64,000 nucleotides of DNA from JANXQZ01 sp038225555 (GCA_038225555.1 JBBRRB010000016.1:1-64000), one strand, 5' to 3'. Shown: positions 9,028 to 17,435, counted from the first letter of the stretch. Numbers and translations: made by a program. Notes: generated by a model not told the origin, from the sequence alone.

Positions 9028-9441
9028 CAGTTCGGCCAAGCTGAAAAAGAAGGGGATCTCGATGGCTGCAGTCTCCGGAGCGTCAGACCCGTGCACCGCG
9101 TTGCGCTCGATGTCCTGGGCGAACTTTTTGCGAATCGTCCCTTCGTCGGCTTTAGCGGGATTGGTCGCGCCCATCAGATCGCGCCATGTTTTGATCGCAT
9201 TCTCGCGCTCCAGCGCAAGCACAACCACCGGACCCTGGCTCATAAACGTCACCAGCCCGCCGTAAAAAGGACGTTCGCGGTGAACTTCGTAGAATCCTTC
9301 CGCCTGTTGCTTCGAGAGTCTGAGCATCTTCATGCCTCGAATGCGAAAGCCCGCGTGCTCGATCATAGCGAGGATCTGCCCGGAGTGGCCGCCAGCCACC
9401 GCATCTGGCTTAATAATTGCGAATGTTTGTTCGATTGACAT
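9022..9441 (-). CDS. ndk: nucleoside diphosphate kinase
   Basis: The 139-residue protein starts SIEQTFAIIKPDAV, the first strand of the Ndk fold. It carries the active-site histidine in NAVHGSDA and the conserved ATNPAKADEGTIRKKFA segment. It transfers the gamma phosphate between NTPs and NDPs through a phosphohistidine. It is the last gene after sucC-sucD on the minus strand, 5 bp from sucD, and so is probably co-transcribed with them. Length is normal for the family. Confidence 0.97.
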   Translation of the reverse strand: MSIEQTFAIIKPDAVAGGHSGQILAMIEHAGFRIRGMKMLRLSKQQAEGFYEVHRERPFYGGLVTFMSQGPVVVLALERENAIKTWRDLMGATNPAKADEGTIRKKFAQDIERNAVHGSDAPETAAIEIPFFFSLAELL

Positions 9442-9446
9442 TAGAG

Positions 9447-10325
9447 TTAATTGGATTCCGATAGTCTTTTTCGCATTGTCTCGCCCAGGTCCGCCGGAGA
9501 TGCGCAGACGCTGATGCCAGCCGCTTCCATTGCCGCGATCTTATCTTCTGCCTTGCCAGACCCGCCTGAGATGATCGCTCCCGCATGACCCATTCGCCTG
9601 CCCGCCGGAGCGGTTTGGCCGGCAATAAACCCGACCACGGGTTTTTTCACATGCTCCCGAATGTATTCGGCTGCGGTCTCCTCTGCGCTGCCGCCGATCT
9701 CGCCGATCATAATGATGGCGTGAGTGTCCGGGTCCTCGTTGAACAATTGAATCGAATCAGTAAAACTGGTGCCGATGATGGGATCGCCGCCAATCCCAAT
9801 GCAAGTGGATTGCCCGATGCCCAGCTTGGTCAATTGGGCGACCGCTTCGTAGGTAAGGGTGCCGGATCTGGACACGACTCCGACGTGCCCTTGCCGATGA
9901 ATGTGGCCTGGCATGATTCCAATCTTGCACTGGCCCGGCGATATGACGCCCGGGCAGTTCGGACCAATCAAGCGCGTGGCCCTACCCTGCATGTAGGACC
10001 GGACCTTGATCATATCGTTGGTCGGGATGCCTTCAGTGATGCAGACCACCAGTGCAACTGACGCTTCCACCGCCTCCATGATCGCATCGGCAGCATACGG
10101 AGGGGGGACAAAAATCACCGTAGCGTTCGCGGCTGTTTCCTTTACAGCATTCGCAACTGTGTTGAAAACTGGTCGGCCTAGATGGGTTTGGCCACCCTTG
10201 CCCGGGGTCACGCCGCCGATCACGTTGGTGCCGTAATCCATCGCGGTCTGTGCATGAAAGCTGGCTTCTTTTCCAGTGAAGCCCTGGAACAGCAAGCGGG
10301 TATTCCGATCTACCAGGACGCTCAT
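9447..10325 (-). CDS. sucD: succinyl-CoA ligase, alpha subunit
   Basis: The 292-residue protein has the CoA-binding Rossmann segment (FQGFTGKEASFHAQTAMDYG), the GGVTPGKGG loop, and the active-site phosphohistidine region GHAGAIISGGSGKAEDK near the C-terminus. With the beta subunit it interconverts succinyl-CoA and succinate with ATP or GTP formation in the TCA cycle. Its start overlaps the end of sucC by 4 bp, indicating translational coupling. Confidence 0.97.
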   Translation of the reverse strand: MSVLVDRNTRLLFQGFTGKEASFHAQTAMDYGTNVIGGVTPGKGGQTHLGRPVFNTVANAVKETAANATVIFVPPPYAADAIMEAVEASVALVVCITEGIPTNDMIKVRSYMQGRATRLIGPNCPGVISPGQCKIGIMPGHIHRQGHVGVVSRSGTLTYEAVAQLTKLGIGQSTCIGIGGDPIIGTSFTDSIQLFNEDPDTHAIIMIGEIGGSAEETAAEYIREHVKKPVVGFIAGQTAPAGRRMGHAGAIISGGSGKAEDKIAAMEAAGISVCASPADLGETMRKRLSESN

Positions 10326-11479
10326 TGCGCTAACCTCACAACTTTCTCCGCAGCGTCCTTCATTCCGTCAGCGACAGTGAAATTGAAGCCGGAGCCCGTT
10401 AGGATTTCGCGGCCCTGTTCTACGTTCGTTCCTTCCATGCGCACAACGATTGGCACCTTTACTCCCAGTTCGCGCGCTGCGTTCACAACCCCCGTGGCAA
10501 GCACGTCGCAACGAAGAATGCCGCCAAAGATGTTGATGAGAACGGCTTTGACGCTAGCGTCGGAAAGCAGAATGCGAAACGCGTTCTTAATCTGCTCCGC
10601 GTTGGCGCCGCCCCCTACGTCCAGGAAGTTCGCCGGACTTCCGCCCGCGTACTTCACAATATCCATAGTGGCCATCGCCAGCCCCGCGCCATTTACCATG
10701 CAAGCGATGTTGCCATCCAGCTTAATGTAATTGAGGCTGAACCGCGACGCCTCCACTTCTAGGGGATCCTCTTCGTTCAGGTCGCGTAGCTCCAGCAGAT
10801 CCTTGTGCCGGTAGAGGGCGTTGTCGTCAAGGGTGATTTTAGCGTCCAGGGCGAAGACTTTGCCGTCCTTCGTTAAGATAAATGGGTTGATCTCGGCGAG
10901 CGACGCATCGATTTCATCGTTTGCCTTTGCGAGCGCGGTCATCGCGGCGACGGCGGCGTTCACGCTGGCGGCGGGAATACCCATTCCAAACGCTAAATTG
11001 CGTCCCTGAAAAGGCTGCAGGCCAATGCCGGGAATCAGAGTTTCCTTCAAAATCAAGTGTGGAGTCTCGGCCGCGACTTGTTCGATGTCCATACCGCCAG
11101 CCGCAGAAGCCATGAAAACGAGCTTGCCTGTGCCCCTGTCGAGCACAATGCCGAGATACAACTCGCGTTCGATTGGCAGCGTCTCTTCGATGAGGAGACG
11201 CTGAACCAACCTGCCTTCGGGACCCGTCTGGTGCGTAATCAGCTGCATGCCGAGGATCTTTTTCGCTATGTCAACGGCTTCGGTCGCGTCCTTGGCAACT
11301 TTGACGCCGCCGCCCTTGCCGCGTCCTCCCGCATGTATTTGAGCTTTGACGACGACGCTGCCACCGATCTTCTTGGCAGCAGCCTCGGCCTCTTCGATCG
11401 TGTAGGCAACCTCGCCCCGGGGCACGGGGACTCCATATTTGGCCAAGATCGCCTTGGCCTGATACTCGTGGATTTTCAT
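10322..11479 (-). CDS. sucC: succinyl-CoA ligase, beta subunit
   Basis: The 385-residue protein starts MKIHEYQAKAILAKYGVPVP, as usual for SucC. It has an ATP-grasp domain (VVKAQIHAGGRGKGGGVKVA) and a C-terminal domain with DVGGGANAEQIKNAF and VLINIFGGILRCD. It forms the complex with SucD. It is the first gene of the sucC-sucD-ndk operon. Upstream on the minus strand lies the decayed island, so its promoter must sit within the short stretch 11480-11540 or in the remnant sequence. Confidence 0.97.
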   Translation of the reverse strand: MKIHEYQAKAILAKYGVPVPRGEVAYTIEEAEAAAKKIGGSVVVKAQIHAGGRGKGGGVKVAKDATEAVDIAKKILGMQLITHQTGPEGRLVQRLLIEETLPIERELYLGIVLDRGTGKLVFMASAAGGMDIEQVAAETPHLILKETLIPGIGLQPFQGRNLAFGMGIPAASVNAAVAAMTALAKANDEIDASLAEINPFILTKDGKVFALDAKITLDDNALYRHKDLLELRDLNEEDPLEVEASRFSLNYIKLDGNIACMVNGAGLAMATMDIVKYAGGSPANFLDVGGGANAEQIKNAFRILLSDASVKAVLINIFGGILRCDVLATGVVNAARELGVKVPIVVRMEGTNVEQGREILTGSGFNFTVADGMKDAAEKVVRLAQ

Positions 11480-11536
11480 GAGTTCAAAAGCTTTATTTTA
11501 GCAGCAGAGGCGAATGAGAATCCTCTGAGCTGTAAT

Positions 11537-11567
11537 GAAAAGACCGCCCGGCTTTCCGAAACGGTCT
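11537..11567 (-). terminator. hairpin with T-run, probably the displaced terminator of tRNA-Leu
   Basis: On the minus strand AGACCG (11567-11562) pairs with CGGTCT (11546-11541) across a 15-nt loop and is followed by TTTTC. It lies 18 bp beyond the repeat copy at 11586-11597 that duplicates the tRNA-Leu 3' end. If the island were removed, this hairpin would stand just downstream of the tRNA, where a tRNA terminator is expected. The stem is only 6 bp, so this is a moderate call. Confidence 0.5.
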
Positions 11568-11570
11568 GAC

Positions 11571-12204
11571 TTACTGATGATTTATTGCGGAGAGGGGCGT
11601 TGCCAGACCCGGCATTTCGTCCCATGTCCGGACTTCCAGCTCGCGTCCGGTCTTTTTCTTTTGGAGGCCGCCCCACTGTTTGAAGAAGAACGATCCGTCC
11701 GCGTTGAGGCATTGCTCGCGAATTCCAATCACCCATTTAGAGTCCATTTCACGTGCGCAGCCGTCTTCCTGAGGCGATCGCTTCAGCGGTGTATCTTTCG
11801 TTCTCGATGCTCACGCCCATCCAAATATTTGGCTCCCATCTCAGCTTTGCGCTCACTTCTTCAATTCGCTCGGCACGCTTGGTGAGAACCTGGAACTGAA
11901 GCCAGTGCCCCGCCGCATGACATCGAAAACATCCTCGATGTACAAAAGAGGAATATCCACAGGGAACAAGTCGCTCATGGAATTAACGAAGATGCGCTTC
12001 GGAGCTTTCCACCGCAGGGGCAGTTCCAGCATTTGGTTGGAGCGTCACTTCAAAACCGTTCCGGTAGTTCGCTTGTCCCATCAACTTAAGGCGGTTCGCC
12101 CTCCGCTCCGCCTAGCACTGTTTGCGACCAGGGCTGATTTTGGAGCAGCCGGTTACCGGATTCCACGTCGCGTCGGCCCACTCGATGTGTGAATTTGTTG
12201 CCAT
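11571..12204 (-). pseudogene. DUF5131 (phage Gp37/Gp68-like) pseudogene
   Basis: Minus-strand frames from the ATG at 12204 give MATNSHIEWADATWNPVTGC and then SKISPGRKQC followed by an amber stop where the family has CYAER. One of the conserved cysteines is also replaced by Arg. After a frame change the protein resumes with ELPLRWKAPKRIFVNSMSDL and FPVDIPLLYIEDVFDVMRR. Another shift leads to FQVLTKRAERIEEVSAKL and WEPNIWMGVSIENE. The C-terminus (MDSKWVIGIREQC, FFFKQWGG) is in yet another frame and ends at 11571. At least one nonsense and several frameshift changes make it non-functional. DUF5131 genes usually sit beside three-Cys-motif partner genes, as here. Confidence 0.8.
11586..11597 (+). 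repeat. 12-bp copy of the tRNA-Leu 3' end (candidate distal attachment site)
   Basis: The plus-strand sequence TGCGGAGAGGGG is identical to 15390-15401, which is the complement of the last 12 bases of the tRNA-Leu including its discriminator base. The two copies are in direct orientation and bracket the decayed defence genes. The 3' end of the DUF5131 remnant reads through this copy and ends 13 bp beyond it, as expected if the element's gene was joined to host sequence at the crossover. Confidence 0.6.
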
Positions 12205-12435
12205 GTCGTTGACTATATCCGCTGCCACCGCCTTCTTGGAAGCAAACAATAGATGGTAGATCGTCGAATTGCTCTTGGTCTTCATGGGCATGGTCGTCGG
12301 CCCAAATTTAAGCCAGCCTTCTTTTGTAAACGTTGACGAAACCGCTCAGCAAACCGGTTAATAGAAACCTTCTCCAGCACGTCGTCAAAGGCGCGGGAAC
12401 AGTATCGTGGCCGGCCTCTTTCCAGGGTATTGGAA
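12198..12435 (-). pseudogene. three-Cys-motif partner (TcmP) C-terminal remnant
   Basis: Minus-strand translation gives DDVLEKVSINRFAERFRQRL, then a stop shortly after QKKAGLNLGRRPCP. A one-base shift continues with FGPTTMPMKTKSNSTIYHLL and FASKKAVAADIVNDM, which runs directly into the DUF5131 start. The pattern (recognisable RFAERFRQRLQKKAGF-like helix, then MPMxTxxxxxIYHLLFAS) is that of the end of TcmP proteins. Only the last 70 or so residues remain and the N-terminal domain is absent. Confidence 0.62.
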
Positions 12436-12447
12436 GGGGATGAACCC

Positions 12448-12832
12448 TTATTGCGTCCCTTCGCCTATCAACGCCAAAATCTCTTGTGCCGCACTACCAG
12501 ACAAGCGGGCAAGGTCAGGAGCTATAGCTCGAAGATCGCCGCCCATCCCCAGCTGAAACAATATTCTAAACACCGCCTGCTTTTGTTCCGAGCTAAGGGC
12601 CTTTGTATCCGTGTACACCAGGTAACACTGTGTCAGCCGTTCCCACCACATGACTTCAGATTCAGGATTTGTATCTCGTTGAAACCCGTCGAGCCAAGCA
12701 TCCATGGATCGCGGATAAACCTCATCGAGGATTCGGCGAAGGTCGTGGATTCTAGCCGTGAGCGATGCCGGCAGCGTCTCGTGCCGTTTGTGCGCGCTTC
12801 ACCTGAGAAATCGGAATCTGCTTGGTCGTCAT
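12448..12832 (-). pseudogene. unknown small protein, probably frameshifted
   Basis: The frame from 12705 encodes 85 residues (WLDGFQRDTNPESEVMWWER and so on). The same frame reads back without a start to about 12790 (HETLPASLTARIHDLRRILD). A separate frame supplies a plausible beginning from an ATG at 12832 (MTTKQIPISQVKRAQTA). A single indel near 12785-12795 would join them into a protein of about 126 residues. The sequence looks protein-like (Trp-rich, helical). I do not recognise a family. It lies between the GmrSD and TcmP remnants in the same orientation, so it was probably part of the same defence cassette. Confidence 0.45.
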
Positions 12833-12841
12833 ACCTAAACT

Positions 12842-14994
12842 TTATGGTAAGACGGACGTGGATGCAGCCGAGCCGATATTAAATTCCGTTAAATCAGGGC
12901 CGTCCTTGCCTTGGAGCAGTCGAAGGATGAATTTACCGAGCTTCTTCTGGATCACGATATGCCAATAGTGGCGGTCTTCCGTGTTCGTCATGCTGACGAG
13001 GTCAAGAAATCCCCGAATGGCGGACAACGGGATCATTAGCGTCGTTTCGGATGAGGAGCAACCAAGGCAAACATAAGGCGACTGTGCGGTTTCCAGAAAT
13101 TCGACATGCGTCCTGTGAAGCGCGAACCAGAAGTAAGGCACGTCGCCGGATTCGTTGTGTGTTGCTGAAACCGCGCACGTCAGGCGAATGCGACCGTCTC
13201 CAGACTCATACCGGGTCTGAGAGAGCTTCGACAAGTGTACGCCCAGATATTGCTGCGCCAGCTTCACGCAAGCACCATGAAAGGCTGCCGGCGGAGTTCC
13301 CTTGTCGGCTACCACCGGCGATTCTACAATCGAGGTTTCCGGGCGCGGCCACAGTCGAATTGCGATCTTGAAAAGAGTCGTGGCGCGGCCCTCAATTTCA
13401 AATGAGTTCCAGCGTTCATAATCTCCGAAATGCCGATTCAAGTCAAAGTGACTGCCTGCAAAGACGGTTCTTTTTTCGGCATACGGCCGGTTGCTAAGCT
13501 CTGGATTGTAGCCGGTCAGAGTCAGATTGCCTATCGTATGTAGCCATTCTGAGTGGACCTGCGATGCATCAGATCCGAGCATTTCGTACCATTCTGGCGT
13601 AAGCGTCTGGGGCATGACGTGCTCAATACTGGAGTCTTCGAAACCCGCGATCTCATGGTGACCGTAGGATTCCTCGAGGCATTCGAGAATGACCTGACAT
13701 ACCCGACTTCCGTACACGGCGGAGCGCACCCATCGGTCGGCGAATTCGGAATCCGTTGGCCAGCGACGATTCTTGTTCTCGCGGGCTAACGAGCTTGAGA
13801 GCCATGCCGACGGCGTTTCCGTGACGGGCTTTGTTTTACACAATGCGATGAAACAGGCCAGATAATGAATTGGACGGAACGCCCACGATCATGCGACGGA
13901 GTATGAATGAGAAGAGTACTCCCATGCTGGCGACGAATTCGGCCGCTGCGAACTGCCCATCAGCATAATCCTCGTAAAGCGCAAGCAAGAGAGGATAAAC
14001 GCTTCCAAAATCCAGTCGCCGAAAGTAATCGAAGTATTGGTGGAACTCGGGCTTGGGTTCGGCCGCAACGCCGGATAGCCTCGCATAAAAGGCGGAAAGC
14101 CGCTCCATTCTGCTCATTAAAATCCGCACGGAGGCTGAGTCCGAATCGGTGACCAGCCTTCTTACCGCGGAGTAGATGTCGCCTTTGCGCACCTCCTCGC
14201 CTTCCGCGCCAAGAAAGTGACGCATGAATTCCGTCAAGCCTTGGCCAAGGCGGTTTTGCATTGGCAGCCACACGCCGTCATAGACGCCCTGCTGGTCGGA
14301 CACGGAAAAGCGCATCAGGAAGTAGTTGCGCACCAGGTCGGATTGCTCCAGGGGCGAGCCCTTGAAGTTGAGACTTTCAAAAATGAGATAGGGATCGTCG
14401 GTGTCGCTCAGGTTTATCATGACGACCATAAGCCGCTTCTCAATAATGTCAAGGATTCTCTTCGGATCGATCTTTTCTCCGTCGTCGCTATCGCCACGCA
14501 GGCGGCGCCTGAAATAGTCGTAGGCTTTTTTAAATTGAGACTCTACTATGGGAGCGCCCGAATCCTGAATAAGGGAGGCGTAAGCCGCGCGGTCTCCCTG
14601 GGTCGGCAGGAGCTTAAAAAAGTCCGTCCCTTCATAGTCGTCATTGATCAGGTAATGGTGCTGAATGCGGCGGCGGGCACCGAGCTGTTCAAGGCCAAGC
14701 GTATCGCGGACTGCACACATCACGAGAGATATAGTCGTTAGACGCTGCTGGCCGTCGATGATCAGAAATTTGGAGACGCCAACAGGCACGCTACGGGCGG
14801 GCATCGTAACGACCGCGCCCATGAAATGAGTAGCCTTATCTATTGGCATCGTCCACAGGGTAGAAGACCATGACATCGTCCCAGAGGGTTCGCCATTGCT
14901 TTTCGGACCAGCTGTATGGACGCTGAAATAACGGAACGACATTTTGCTTAAACCCGCTGTAGTAGTTGATAACGAGGGTTGGCGTCGCTTCCAT
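12842..14994 (-). pseudogene. GmrSD-type (DUF262/DUF1524) restriction endonuclease, two frameshifts
   Basis: Three successive minus-strand frames form one DUF262-DUF1524 protein. Frame one starts at the ATG at 14994 (MEATPTLVINYYSGFKQNVV, then PLFQRPYSWSEKQWRTLWDD) and stops at 14836. Frame two continues with KATHFMGAVV, the nucleotide-handling motif LIIDGQQRLTT near 14750, and LIFESLNFKGSPLEQSDLVR, and stops at 13836. Frame three continues with LARENKNRRWPTDSEF and the HNH-like nuclease part IEHVMPQTLTPEW ... HTIGNLTLTGYN. Family members cleave phage DNA with modified cytosines (type IV restriction). Two breaks at the exact places where family sequence changes frame argue for a pseudogene rather than separate genes; sequencing error is an alternative. 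Confidence 0.82.
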
Positions 14995-15028
14995 GGTGCA
15001 TTGTTGAGTTTATCAGGCAGAAAGCTGA

Positions 15029-15301
15029 TTAGGCTTTCTCCACGAAGCACACGGACACGTTGGCGTTACGTAATCCCGCTGGCCCCTCGCTCGTAGTGTT
15101 TTTTGCCCACTTCGTGACGGGTTGCAGCCGGATCCTGTGTTCGGTCGGGTTTCGGTAAACGGCGACCGTGAACTCGGTCATTGGGCCTGGGGTGGATCGC
15201 AGGAGCGGATCTTCGCGAAACTCGGCCACGGCTACCGCGACCGCTTCGTACAGGCTTTCGGCCTCGACATCGACGCCATGCACAGGATGAATCAGAAGCA
15301 A
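15029..15301 (-). CDS. hypothetical protein, about 90 residues
   Basis: The frame from a TTG at 15301 reads MLLIHPVHGVDVEAESLYEA and continues through EFTVAVYRNPTEHRI. The pattern VEAxSLYEAxxxAVAEFR recalls small hypothetical proteins often seen in accessory regions of Acidobacteria. No ATG or GTG precedes it before an in-frame stop, so the normal N-terminus may be lost. It lies 34 bp upstream of the GmrSD remnant on the same strand and just inside the tRNA-Leu boundary. Coding status is uncertain. Confidence 0.45.
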   Translation of the reverse strand: MLLIHPVHGVDVEAESLYEAVAVAVAEFREDPLLRSTPGPMTEFTVAVYRNPTEHRIRLQPVTKWAKNTTSEGPAGLRNANVSVCFVEKA

Positions 15302-15386
15302 GGCGAGATGGTCGAAAATCAGTCACAGTGGGCAAAACGCGAAAGGCCACCGGATTGTCCGATGGCCCACAACAACTTTAAAATAT

Positions 15387-15473
15387 TGGTGCGGAGAGGG
15401 GGACTTGAACCCCCACGAGATTGCTCCCGCTAGCACCTCAAGCTAGTGCGTCTGCCAATTCCGCCACCTCCGC
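15387..15473 (-). tRNA. tRNA-Leu (anticodon GAG)
   Basis: The reverse complement starts GCGGAGGTGGCGGAATTGGC and folds as a class II tRNA. The acceptor stem is GCGGAGG/CCTCTCCGC, the anticodon arm is CTAGC-TTGAGGT-GCTAG with anticodon GAG, there is a long variable arm, and the T arm contains GGGGGTTCAAGTCCCCC. CCA is encoded (15389-15387). It reads CUC and CUU leucine codons. Its 3' end abuts the decayed defence island. Confidence 0.96.
15390..15401 (+). repeat. 12-bp repeat, tRNA-proximal copy (candidate attachment site)
   Basis: This is the end of the tRNA-Leu gene (discriminator, acceptor 3' strand and part of the T stem) and matches 11586-11597 exactly and in the same orientation. tRNA 3' ends are classic integration targets of tyrosine recombinases. 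Confidence 0.6.
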
Positions 15474-15489
15474 ATTTACAGCAAACTGA

Positions 15490-15909
15490 TTACTTCTTCG
15501 GCACCGCTGAGGCGGGGACGGGCTGACCCTGAGGTGCCGGTGAAATTTGAATCGGGATCGGCGCGCCAGGAGCGCCCCCTTTCGGAGTCACCGTCACCGT
15601 CGGCTTGGCCGGTGCCGCCGGAGTGGTTTGCGTCTTCACCGCTTTCACACGGTCCCGCACGCTGCCCGAAGTTGACGCATTCCTCATAGCAAGGATCGAC
15701 AGTGAAAGCGATATCACCATGAACAACGCGGCCGCTATCGTAGTGGCTTTCGAAAGAACCGTGGCCGATCCGCGCGGCCCGAACGCGGTTTGTGACCCCA
15801 TGCCGCCAAATGCGCCCGCCAGGTCCGCAGCTTTCCCGCTCTGGAGCAGCACAACTATAATCAAAAAGAAACAAACCAGTATGTGTATGATCGTCAGCAG
15901 AATTGTCAT
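15490..15909 (-). CDS. secG: preprotein translocase subunit SecG
   Basis: The 139-residue protein has the two membrane helices of SecG: TIIHILVCFFLIIVVLLQSG at the start and ATTIAAALFMVISLSLSILA near residues 54-75. The cytoplasmic loop between them has the family signature GKAADLAGAFGGMGSQTAFG. A C-terminal extension of about 60 residues is Pro/Ala-rich, which is frequent in acidobacterial SecG. It assists SecYE in protein export. It lies 16 bp downstream of tRNA-Leu's 5' end in the opposite sense of transcription order, so tRNA and secG may share a transcript. Confidence 0.93.
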   Translation of the reverse strand: MTILLTIIHILVCFFLIIVVLLQSGKAADLAGAFGGMGSQTAFGPRGSATVLSKATTIAAALFMVISLSLSILAMRNASTSGSVRDRVKAVKTQTTPAAPAKPTVTVTPKGGAPGAPIPIQISPAPQGQPVPASAVPKK

Positions 15910-15983
15910 GTACTTCCAGATTCGCGCCGTGACCCCTAGAGGATCGAAGCGGGCGGGAACTCTTTAGACAGTATAAACCATTC

Positions 15984-16015
15984 CCGGTACCCGAATTGTC
16001 CGGCACCCGAATTGG
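15984..16015 (+). repeat. tandem 16-bp duplication
   Basis: Two adjacent 16-bp units (CCGGTACCCGAATTGT and CCGGCACCCGAATTGG) differ at two positions. They lie in the gap between secG and the small secreted-protein gene, upstream of secG. Purpose unknown; it could be a protein-binding site or a simple duplication. Confidence 0.6.
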
Positions 16016-16084
16016 ATGGTGAGCCCGTCCAAGCCGCTTTTTGGAAAGAAGCGGCAAGCACACCAGGTCTTGCCACTTTTACAT

Positions 16085-16393
16085 TTAATTCTCGAAGACG
16101 AGCTTGGTCTTGGTTCCGCCGATGCGGATTTCCTGAATCGCTCCGTTCACATATTTGACAGAAGTCGATTTGATTTTCTGTTCCGTACTCTCTACTTTCA
16201 CGCTCGATTCCGCCACTGTCTTACCCTGCTTAATGACAGCTTTGTTATCGATCACCTGCAGCTTATAGTCACCCGGCTTAAGCTCGGTGCCGTTTATCAT
16301 TGACTTCTCGAACAGCGTCACATGATAGGACGTTGCAGCACTGGCGGCCGCCAATGCAAACGTCGACATTGCGAAAAGTGCTTTCTTAATCAC
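16085..16393 (-). CDS. small secreted hypothetical protein
   Basis: The start is a GTG at 16393, preceded by AAGGAG with 7 bp spacing. The 102-residue product begins with a signal peptide (IKKALFAMSTFALAAASAA). The mature part is a beta-rich domain of about 80 residues (SYHVTLFEKSMINGTELKPG, DYKLQVIDNKAVI, IQEIRIGGTKTKLVFEN). Proteins of this shape are abundant in Acidobacteria, but I know no function for them. A hairpin downstream (16033-16055) lacks a T-run. Confidence 0.75.
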   Translation of the reverse strand: MIKKALFAMSTFALAAASAATSYHVTLFEKSMINGTELKPGDYKLQVIDNKAVIKQGKTVAESSVKVESTEQKIKSTSVKYVNGAIQEIRIGGTKTKLVFEN

Positions 16394-16508
16394 TCGAACG
16401 CTCCTTGTTTAACTTCATTGAATTAGAAGCTACACCTTCACATACGAAGCGAAGTGACTTTGGTTCCGGCAAATTGGTGAAAAAAGAGTGTAATTCATAA
16501 GTGTCCGA

Positions 16509-17435
16509 TTATGAAATTGAAGTATCCCAATAGCGGACAAGCTGTAGGACTTGATGCTGAACTGCGTCCTCATCGCCAAAGCCTTCGAACCAGTGGACGC
16601 CAGCCTCGCGCCGGAACCAAGTCAGCTGCCTCTTGGCATACTGCCGAGTTGCCTGCCGGGCGGCGACCAACGCTTCATCAAAGGTGATCGAGCCATCAAT
16701 GGATTGCAGTGCCTCCTTATATCCCAGGGACTCAAACGGCTTCGCGCCCCGACCAACGCCGCTCTCCAAAAGGCCCTTCACTTCTTCGATCAAACCCTGA
16801 TCGAACATCTTTTGAAGGCGTCGGTTTATCCGCTGATTCAGAGGCTCTCTTGCCGGGCTCAATCCGATTTTTAACATGCGAAAGCCGCTCAATGCTTTAG
16901 GGGCCTCCAAACTGCCTCGCCGAGTTGTGCGGAGAATCCGCAACTCCAAAGCGCGCACTGTTTTTTTGACATCATTCGAATGAATTCGCAGAGCGATCTC
17001 CGGATCGAGCCTGCTTAGCAATCTGTGCAGACTCCCCGCCCGACTGCGTTCGCGGGCCAGCAGCCGCAGACGAAGCATCTCGTCTCGCGGAGGACAAGGC
17101 GAGAGTCCTTCGAGTAGAGCTCTCAGATAGAACCCGGTGCCTCCTGCCACAATAGGCACTCGTCCCCGCGCTCCGATCTCGCGCAGCGTTTCGCGTCCGA
17201 GCCGCGCATAATCTCCAGCCGTGAACAGATCGACCGGATCCGCCACATCGATCAGGTGATGCGGAATGCCCCGCCGATCCGCATCGGGAACTTTAGCCGT
17301 CCCGACGTTGAAGCCCCGATATACTTGGAGCGAATCGCAACTGACAATTTCCCCACCCAGTCTTTCGGCGAGGTACAGTGCGAGTTCGCTTTTGCCAGAC
17401 CCGGTTGGTCCCACGACAGCGATTAGCGGACTCAC
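16509..17435 (-). CDS. miaA: tRNA dimethylallyltransferase
   Basis: The 308-residue protein shows the P-loop VVGPTGSGKSELAL at residues 7-20, the substrate loop SCDSLQVYRGFNVGTAK, the HHLIDVADP motif and the PIVAGGTGFYLRALLEGL segment. It transfers a dimethylallyl group to A37 of tRNAs reading UNN codons. It overlaps the upstream DUF2721 gene by 4 bp (ATGA), so the two are translationally coupled. Confidence 0.96.
   Translation of the reverse strand: MSPLIAVVGPTGSGKSELALYLAERLGGEIVSCDSLQVYRGFNVGTAKVPDADRRGIPHHLIDVADPVDLFTAGDYARLGRETLREIGARGRVPIVAGGTGFYLRALLEGLSPCPPRDEMLRLRLLARERSRAGSLHRLLSRLDPEIALRIHSNDVKKTVRALELRILRTTRRGSLEAPKALSGFRMLKIGLSPAREPLNQRINRRLQKMFDQGLIEEVKGLLESGVGRGAKPFESLGYKEALQSIDGSITFDEALVAARQATRQYAKRQLTWFRREAGVHWFEGFGDEDAVQHQVLQLVRYWDTSIS

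Noticed and set aside
16033..16055. Perfect 7-bp hairpin (GCCGCTT/AAGCGGC) as a terminator for 16085-16393
   Set aside because: There is no T-run on either strand after the stem. It may be a rho-dependent or structural element but is not a supported terminator.
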